Below are positions 7,498-12,027 of a stretch of DNA of 12,027 nt, one piece after another. The stretch is from NCBI GenBank assembly GCA_900552415.1, contig USAD01000059.1, positions 1-12,027 of the forward strand. Direction: 5' to 3'. The position numbers and the translations under genes are program-made. The stretch is from an uncultured Parabacteroides sp. (GTDB lineage Bacteria > Bacteroidota > Bacteroidia > Bacteroidales > Tannerellaceae). The notes beneath the pieces are model-generated. The model did no database searches. It was not told where the DNA came from and worked only from the letters and a program-made list of their open reading frames with translations. Numbering within the stretch: position 1 is the stretch's first letter; each line of letters starts with the position of its first letter.

Positions 7498-8641
7498 CCT
7501 CCTCATCGTCCCAATATTCCTCGTATTCCTCATACTCTTCGTCATCATCCTCATCATCAAGCGGCACGACAAAATCTTCGTCATCGTCGAACACCAGCGT
7601 ACTGACATCAATATTCTTGTGTACGATCCGCTCAACCTCATGGAATGTCTCCCTGTTCAACTCTTTCCACAAAAGATCCTTCAGTTCCGTGATACCCTGC
7701 ATAGCCACCGACGAGATAAACAACGCGGGCACGCCCTCAGGCAGCTCTTCCGCCAATGCTTCCCGTAACTCATCGTCGAGCATATCACTCTTGGTAATCG
7801 CCAGAACACGCCCCTTGTCCAGCAACTCGGGATTGTATTTTACCAGCTCATTATTCAGGATCTCATATTCCTTACGGATATCATCCGAATCCGCCGGAAT
7901 CATGAAAAGCAGTAACGAGTTGCGCTCGATATGCCTCAAGAAACGCAAACCCAATCCCTTACCCTCGCTGGCGCCCTCAATAATTCCGGGGATATCCGCC
8001 ATCACGAATGAACGGTTGTCGCGGTAACTGACGATACCCAGATTAGGCTCAAGCGTCGTGAAGGGATAATTGGCGATCTTCGGCTTGGCCGCCGAGACGA
8101 CAGAAAGCAAAGTCGACTTACCAGCGTTCGGGAAACCCACCAGGCCAACATCCGCCAAAAGCTTCAACTGGAGAATAACCATCCGTTCTTGCGCCGGCTC
8201 ACCCGGTTGCGAATAACGGGGCGCCTGGTTGGTCGCGGTCTTGAAATGGCAATTGCCCAAACCGCCACGGCCACCTTTCAGCAGCGTGACAACCTGCCCG
8301 TCCTCGGTCACGTCGCAAATGAACTCGCCCGTCTCGGCGTCGTAAACAACCGTTCCGCATGGCACCTCGATCGTGCGATCCTCGCCATCCTTGCCGGTGC
8401 TTCGTTTGGCGCCACCATGACCGCCATTGGTCGCCATGATATGACGCTCATATTTCAAATGGAGCAGGGTCCAATAATTCCGGTTGCCACGCAGGAAGAT
8501 ATGGCCACCCCGGCCACCGTCGCCACCATCCGGGCCACCTTTCGGTATATATTTCTCGCGACGGAAATGAGAAGATCCGCGACCACCCTTTCCCGAGCGG
8601 CAATAGATCTTGACGTAATCCACAAAATTCGATTCTGCCAT
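7481..8641 (-). CDS. obg: GTPase Obg (CgtA)
   Basis: 386 residues. Obg is an essential GTPase in 50S ribosome assembly and stress control, acting in the cytoplasm. The order is the Gly-rich Obg fold (1-158, with [13 protein letters not shown] at 34-46), then the G domain: G1 GFPNAGKS (169-176), switch [11 protein letters not shown] (191-200), G3 DIPG (216-219), G4 TKSD (283-286, where most GTPases have NKxD) and G5 SSVA (310-313). The C-terminal tail is strongly acidic (about 351-382, runs of Asp/Glu broken by Tyr), as in many Obg proteins that lack an OCT/TGS domain. It lies 109 bases downstream of adk, with a hairpin between. Its last 17 bases overlap pgeF. Confidence 0.97.
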   Translation of the reverse strand: MAESNFVDYVKIYCRSGKGGRGSSHFRREKYIPKGGPDGGDGGRGGHIFLRGNRNYWTLLHLKYERHIMATNGGHGGAKRSTGKDGEDRTIEVPCGTVVYDAETGEFICDVTEDGQVVTLLKGGRGGLGNCHFKTATNQAPRYSQPGEPAQERMVILQLKLLADVGLVGFPNAGKSTLLSVVSAAKPKIANYPFTTLEPNLGIVSYRDNRSFVMADIPGIIEGASEGKGLGLRFLRHIERNSLLLFMIPADSDDIRKEYEILNNELVKYNPELLDKGRVLAITKSDMLDDELREALAEELPEGVPALFISSVAMQGITELKDLLWKELNRETFHEVERIVHKNIDVSTLVFDDDEDFVVPLDDEDDDEEYEEYEEYWDDEEDAPAK

Positions 8642-8678
8642 GTTATTTCAATTCTGTTTTCTCCAATTAAAAATGAAA

Positions 8679-8735
8679 AGGACGCGCCCCGATCGCCTTC
8701 CATAAAGACCACGAAAGTCCGACCCGGCGCGTCCT
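8679..8735 (-). terminator. Perfect 10-bp stem between adk and obg, followed by a T-rich tail
   Basis: On the minus strand AGGACGCGCC (8735-8726) pairs exactly with GGCGCGTCCT (8688-8679) across a 37-base loop, followed by TTTCATTTTT. It starts 15 bases after the adk stop and ends about 37 bases before the obg ATG. It looks like a partial terminator that sets the adk to obg ratio. I see no TAnnTTTG box behind it to restart transcription, so obg presumably relies on read-through. Confidence 0.6.
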
Positions 8736-8750
8736 CATGCGATAAGACGC

Positions 8751-9323
8751 TTATTTTACGTTATTGATTGCCTCCTTGATACGGCCAAAGATCTCGTCGA
8801 TCGTACCCATACCCTTGATGGCCACGTGCTTACCCTCACCGATATAATAGTCGGCCAAAGGAGCGGTCTGCGTGTGATAAACCTCAAGACGAGACTTGAT
8901 TGTCTCCAAGTTATCGTCAGAACGGCCAGATACCTTACCACGCTCCAACAGACGCTTGATCAACTCATCCTCGTCAACCTGCAAGTTCAGCATGACCGAG
9001 ACGTCCGTGCCACGCTCGTTCAGCATCTTCTTCAATGCCTTTGCCTGCGGGATCGTACGTGGGAAACCATCGAAGATCACACCCTTCGAGTTCTCCTTGC
9101 TGTCGAGAACCTTAGCCAACATATTGACGATCAACTCATCAGGAACCAATTGGCCTTTCTCGATATAATCCTTGGCGATCTTACCCAACTCGCTCTCAGC
9201 CTTCATCTCGGCACGCAAAACGTCGCCAGTCGAGATATGATCTACGCCATACTCCTTAATAATCAATTCGCTCTGTGTTCCCTTTCCTGAACCGGGAGCA
9301 CCAAAAATCACAATGTTCAACAT
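8751..9323 (-). CDS. adk: Adenylate kinase
   Basis: 190 residues. It catalyses ATP + AMP = 2 ADP in the cytoplasm. The P-loop is GAPGSGKGT (8-16), the AMP-binding region includes STGDVLR (31-37) and the DGFPRT motif (85-90), and the LID is the short form (LLERGKVSGRSDDN, about 125-138), lacking the roughly 25-residue insert and Cys residues of the long-LID, zinc-type enzymes. Length is as expected for the short form. The ATG at 9323 is 31 bases after the hpt stop, with a GAGAGAG purine run before it, so hpt and adk are cotranscribed. Confidence 0.97.
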   Translation of the reverse strand: MLNIVIFGAPGSGKGTQSELIIKEYGVDHISTGDVLRAEMKAESELGKIAKDYIEKGQLVPDELIVNMLAKVLDSKENSKGVIFDGFPRTIPQAKALKKMLNERGTDVSVMLNLQVDEDELIKRLLERGKVSGRSDDNLETIKSRLEVYHTQTAPLADYYIGEGKHVAIKGMGTIDEIFGRIKEAINNVK

Positions 9324-9354
9324 AATTTTTCTCTCTCGTATATTTAATAATGAA

Positions 9355-9891
9355 TTAAACCTTCAATCGATAAATATCCTTATAAGCCCGCCCAAACTCA
9401 TCGTAATCGAGGCCATGCCCCACCACGAAATCGTTAGGGATCTCGAAACAGACATAATCGGGTGTCAGATCGGCCCGCAATGCCGCCGGTTTGAACAGCA
9501 TCGTCGCCAGGCGGACCTCACGAGCGCCCAACTCAAGACAGCGGGCCCGCACCAGACTCATCGTTAATCCCGAGTCGATCACGTCTTCCACCAGGATCAC
9601 GATCCGGTCCTTGATATCAACCTGGATCGGCATCACCTCGACCAACTGCCCCGTCGAGCTCATCCCGGCGTAGGAGGAATAACGGGCGAAAGTCATCTCA
9701 TACTCGCCGTCCAACGCCCGGCTCAAGTCGGCCGCGAACATATAGGCGCCCGTCAGGATGCCGACCAGCAAGGGACGCTCGCCAGCCATGTCGGCCTTGA
9801 TCCGCGCCGCCACCTCGGCCACACGCCGCTGGATCTCCCCGTCAGGGATATACAACTCGAAACATTTGTCCTTTACCTGGATGGTTTCCAT
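9355..9891 (-). CDS. hpt: Hypoxanthine phosphoribosyltransferase
   Basis: 178 residues. It converts hypoxanthine (and usually guanine) plus PRPP into IMP or GMP, salvaging purines. The PRPP-binding loop ILVEDVIDSGLT (99-110) with the acidic pair E102-D103 is diagnostic. LLVGILTGAYMFAADL (41-56) is the conserved first PRPP/PPi loop region, and FKPAALRADLTPDYVCFEIPNDFVVGHGLDYDE carries the base-binding Lys and the C-terminal hood motif. It is the first gene of the hpt-adk-obg-pgeF operon, with its own promoter at 9930-9959 and an AGAGAG ribosome-site-like run before the ATG. It is divergent from nnr across a repeat array. Confidence 0.96.
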   Translation of the reverse strand: METIQVKDKCFELYIPDGEIQRRVAEVAARIKADMAGERPLLVGILTGAYMFAADLSRALDGEYEMTFARYSSYAGMSSTGQLVEVMPIQVDIKDRIVILVEDVIDSGLTMSLVRARCLELGAREVRLATMLFKPAALRADLTPDYVCFEIPNDFVVGHGLDYDEFGRAYKDIYRLKV

Positions 9892-9929
9892 AAATCTCTC
9901 TTTAATGAATCCTTAAGAATAACTCGTCG

Positions 9930-9959
9930 CGAAAATACGATTTTTTTGGCAAAGGGCAA
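9930..9959 (-). promoter_or_regulatory. Promoter of the hpt-adk-obg-pgeF operon
   Basis: Minus strand TTG (9959-9957), 19 bases, TATTTTCG (9937-9930), one mismatch from TAnnTTTG. It is 39 bases before the hpt ATG. The first unit of the 42-bp repeat array begins 19 bases upstream of the -33 box. Confidence 0.6.
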
Positions 9960-9977
9960 GGCGGCGGAGGCCACGGA

Positions 9978-10116
9978 CCGGAAACACCGCCCCAAAAACT
10001 TTTGGAGCGACGGCAACGACCAGAAACACCGCCCCAAAAACTTTTGGAGCGACGGCAACGACCGGAAACACCGCCCCAAAAACTTTCGGGGCGACGGCAA
10101 CGACCGGAAACACCGC
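9978..10116. repeat. Tandem array of 42-bp units (three full, one partial), each with a 20-bp near-palindrome
   Basis: Units start with CCGGAAACACC (CCAG in unit 2) at 9978, 10020, 10062 and 10104, exactly 42 bases apart; the fourth stops after 13 bases. Each full unit contains a 20-base near-palindrome (9989-10008, 10031-10050, 10073-10092). In units 1 and 2, GCCCCAAAAACTTTTGGAGC has one mismatched pair at the third position. In unit 3, GCCCCAAAAACTTTCGGGGC repairs that pair but breaks the sixth. The whole 9892-10187 gap holds this array plus the two divergent promoters. A 66-residue minus-strand open frame through the array (9913-10113) exists only because 42 is a multiple of three. Confidence 0.9.
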
Positions 10117-10145
10117 TTTTTTTTCATAAAATGGAATTTTGCGTG

Positions 10146-10153
10146 TACATTTG
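10146..10153 (+). promoter_or_regulatory. -7 box of nnr
   Basis: TACATTTG, a perfect TAnnTTTG, 34 bases before the nnr ATG. The -33 region at about 10122-10126 reads TTTC instead of TTTG. The repeat array ends about 30 bases upstream of the box. Confidence 0.55.
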
Positions 10154-10187
10154 CCCCCATAAACACAAACTTTTTTGATTGAACATT

Positions 10188-11699
10188 ATGCTGAAAATAT
10201 TCACGACAGATAAAGTCAAGACGCTGGACCAATACACCATCCAGCACGAGCCGATCAGCTCGATCGACCTGGTCGAACGGGCCGCCACGCAATTCATGCA
10301 CGAGTTTTGCCGACGCTATTCTAAGCAAACCCGCATCATCATCTTCGCCGGACAGGGCAACAATGGCGCTGACGCTTTGGCCATCGCCCGACTGCTGACG
10401 GAGGAATCCTATCGGGTAGAAACTTACCTGTTCAACCCTACGGAACATCTCTCGCCCGACTGCGAGGCCAACAAACGCCGCCTGCTTCTTATGGACCGGG
10501 TTGAATTCACGGAGGTGATCGAGGATTTCACGCCACCCGTACTGACGGAGCACGACATCGTGATCGACGGACTTTTCGGCTCGGGGCTGAACCGTCCGCT
10601 GACAGGTGGATTCGCCGCCGTTGTCGACTATATCAATAAATCGGACGCTCATGTCGTCTCTATCGACATACCTTCCGGTCTTTTCGGAGAGGACAACCGG
10701 GGCAACGACCGGGAGGCGATCGTCAAGGCGAACCTCACCCTTACCTTCGAGTTTCCGAAGCTGGCCTTCTTCCTGGCGGAGAACGCGCCCTATGTCGGCG
10801 AGTGGAAAACGCTTGAGATCGGATTGCATCCCGACGTGATCGAAAAAACCGAAACACCATATACAATGGTAACGGAAGAGGATATCTCGTATGTCATCCA
10901 GCCACGAGACCGGTTCGCCCATAAAGGAACATTCGGGCATGCTTTACTGATCGCCGGCAGCAAGGGTAAAATGGGAGCGGCGATCCTGGCGGCAAAAGCT
11001 TGCCTCCGAAGCGGTGCCGGCCTGCTGACCGTCCATATTCCCCAACGAGGCGAAGGCGTTTTCCAAACCAATTTCCCGGAGGCGATGCTCAGCTTCGATA
11101 CGAACGTCGATTTCTTCTCCTCCGTTCCGGAGCTCAACCCCTACAATGCCATCGGTGTTGGGCCGGGAATGGGACAGCATATGGAATCGGGAGCGGCCAT
11201 CGAGCGGATCCTACAGACGAACAGTAAACCGATGGTAATCGATGCCGATGCGATCAACCTGTTGGCAACCAACAAGTCGTTAATCAGCCGAATCCCTGAG
11301 CGAAGCATCCTGACACCGCACCCAAAAGAGTTCGACCGTATCGCCGGCGAAAGCGCCTCGGGTTACGAGCGCCTGATGAAAGCGAAAGCCTTCGCTGTCG
11401 AGAATCACCTGATTGTCGTCCTGAAAGGCGCCTATACCGCCATTTGCACCACGGCCGGCAACATCTACTTTAACAGCTGCGGCAACCCAGGTATGGCGAC
11501 TGCCGGCAGTGGCGATGTCCTGACCGGTATTATCCTTGGCCTGCTTGCTCAAGGTTACGAGCCGGAAACGGCCGCGGTCATGGGTGTTTTCATCCACGGC
11601 ACGGCAGGCGATCTGGCCGCCATCTACCAATCCGAAGAGAGTCTTATCGCCATCGATATCATTGATATGTTGGGCAAGGCCTTCAAACAGGTTAAGTAA
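10188..11699 (+). CDS. nnr: Bifunctional NAD(P)H-hydrate epimerase / ADP-dependent NAD(P)H-hydrate dehydratase
   Basis: 503 residues from the ATG at 10188 (a TTG three codons earlier is less likely). The protein repairs hydrated, inactive NADHX and NADPHX: the N-terminal domain interconverts the R and S forms and the C-terminal domain dehydrates the S form using ADP. The N-terminal YjeF_N part (about 1-215) has GQGNNGAD (55-62; the usual form is GNNGGD), DGLFGSGL (127-134) and DIPSG with D160. The C-terminal ribokinase-like part (about 225-500) has HKGTFGHALLIAGSKGKMGA, DADAIN (352-357), TPHPKEF and NPGMATAGSGDVLTG with catalytic D443. Length is normal for the fused enzyme. It is monocistronic, divergent from hpt, and ended by a strong hairpin. 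Confidence 0.96.
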   Translation: MLKIFTTDKVKTLDQYTIQHEPISSIDLVERAATQFMHEFCRRYSKQTRIIIFAGQGNNGADALAIARLLTEESYRVETYLFNPTEHLSPDCEANKRRLLLMDRVEFTEVIEDFTPPVLTEHDIVIDGLFGSGLNRPLTGGFAAVVDYINKSDAHVVSIDIPSGLFGEDNRGNDREAIVKANLTLTFEFPKLAFFLAENAPYVGEWKTLEIGLHPDVIEKTETPYTMVTEEDISYVIQPRDRFAHKGTFGHALLIAGSKGKMGAAILAAKACLRSGAGLLTVHIPQRGEGVFQTNFPEAMLSFDTNVDFFSSVPELNPYNAIGVGPGMGQHMESGAAIERILQTNSKPMVIDADAINLLATNKSLISRIPERSILTPHPKEFDRIAGESASGYERLMKAKAFAVENHLIVVLKGAYTAICTTAGNIYFNSCGNPGMATAGSGDVLTGIILGLLAQGYEPETAAVMGVFIHGTAGDLAAIYQSEESLIAIDIIDMLGKAFKQVK

Positions 11700-11721
11700 A
11701 GAATACGATTCATACGATCTT

Positions 11722-11777
11722 AAAAGGAACCGCGGACGTGATAATGGAAGATTCCATCACGCCCGCGGTTCCTTTTT
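11722..11777 (+). terminator. Long intrinsic terminator after nnr, probably bidirectional
   Basis: A 14-bp perfect outer stem, AAAAGGAACCGCGG (11722-11735) with 11763-11776, then one A-C mismatch, then a 6-bp stem CGTGAT/ATCACG (11737-11742 with 11756-11761), and a small GGAA/TTCC hairpin at the tip. It runs into TTTTT on the plus strand and has an AAAA run on the other side, so it can also end the minus-strand gene at the window edge. Confidence 0.9.
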
Positions 11778-11836
11778 ATATTATAAACGCTCCTTTCCTT
11801 ACAAGCGACAAAACGAAAAGCCCCAATAGCCATATT

Positions 11837-12027
11837 TCAATTTAAAGCATAAAACAGCAAATCATATGATAAATTATATGCAACTATTGTATCTTTATTT
11901 GCATTCCACGAATCGCCATAATTTGCTTTTATACAATATAAATTTCTTGCATTAGTAACTTTATCATTTACATTATTACTATTATATTGGTTTATTTGCC
12001 AAATATAATTTCCAGTAGATTCTGTTG
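11837..12027 (-). CDS. Unrecognised AT-rich gene, C-terminal fragment
   Basis: On the minus strand an open frame enters from the right edge (codons from 12025) and ends at TGA 11837-11839, giving 62 residues with 13 Asn. It includes NYIWQINQYN, NARNLYCIKANYGDSW and IVAYNLSYDLLFYALN. There is no stop in 62 codons of very AT-rich sequence, where stops are frequent by chance, which supports real coding. Codons are nearly all A/T-ending, unlike the GC-rich neighbours, which suggests different ancestry. I do not recognise the family. A single Cys after Asn-Leu-Tyr faintly recalls surface-protein thioester domains, but the fragment is too short to claim this. It converges on nnr, sharing its terminator. 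Confidence 0.55.
   Translation of the reverse strand, partial: TESTGNYIWQINQYNSNNVNDKVTNARNLYCIKANYGDSWNANKDTIVAYNLSYDLLFYALN

Noticed and set aside
7498..7641. 48-residue N-terminal extension of pgeF
   Set aside because: It reads the Asp/Glu-rich tail of obg out of frame and has no family counterpart; the ATG at 7497 fits normal PgeF length.
7380..8027. Plus-strand Ser-rich frame opposite the obg tail
   Set aside because: Runs of Ser are the complement of Asp/Glu codons in the genuine Obg acidic tail.
9913..10113. Minus-strand 66-residue frame with a 14-residue repeat (VVAVAPKVFGAVFP)
   Set aside because: It exists only because the 42-bp array period is divisible by three; it covers the hpt promoter and the DNA keeps palindromic, not codon-like, constraint.
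9873..10940. Minus-strand 355-residue frame antisense to nnr
   Set aside because: It is the shadow of a well-conserved nnr gene and overlaps the array and hpt promoter; the protein resembles nothing I know.

Overview
The window is a stretch of a Bacteroidota chromosome. The order Bacteroidales is clear, and a Parabacteroides-like genome is my best guess. This rests on the protein sequences (a YbiT-type ABC-F, RNase Y, ZapA, Obg, a short-LID adenylate kinase, a fused NnrE-NnrD), on the hpt-adk-obg gene order, and on repeated promoter boxes of the Bacteroidota form TTG-N19..23-TAnnTTTG instead of -35/-10 hexamers. Almost everything is housekeeping. All genes but one are on the minus strand; the exception is nnr on the plus strand.

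Layout, left to right. 1-1122: the 5' part of an LTA-synthase/sulfatase-like membrane protein, cut by the window edge. 1129-2748: an ABC-F ATPase whose second nucleotide-binding domain is degenerate. 2749-2964: its promoter and two hairpins that follow rny. 2965-4500: RNase Y. 4501-4608: a hairpin plus U-run between zapA and rny. 4609-5206: zapA with a small upstream coiled-coil gene, behind a perfect Bacteroidota promoter. 5349-5549: a 66-residue winged-helix protein. 5679-6368: a stand-alone B3/B4-domain protein. 6369-6672: a non-coding stretch with two different tandem arrays, both with an exact 22-bp period. 6673-9891: pgeF, obg, adk and hpt, which transcriptionally read hpt-adk-obg-pgeF (purine salvage, adenylate balance, ribosome-assembly GTPase, peptidoglycan editing). 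9892-10187: a divergent promoter region with a 42-bp tandem array of palindromes. 10188-11699: nnr (repair of hydrated NAD(P)H), followed by a long terminator hairpin. 11837 to the end: the C-terminus of an unrecognised, very AT-rich, Asn-rich minus-strand gene.

I see no complete new defence or mobile system. The most unusual content is non-coding. Five tandem 22-bp units converge on an 18-bp perfect palindrome plus GGCC. A second, unrelated 22-bp array lies inside the terminator of the pgeF operon. A 42-bp array places three 20-bp near-palindromes between the hpt and nnr promoters. The two palindrome arrays each begin about 20 bp upstream of a promoter's (expected) -33 box and have periods near whole helical turns, which suggests protein-binding or structural roles. 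The right-hand edge, where GC content drops sharply, may mark the start of an accessory region.
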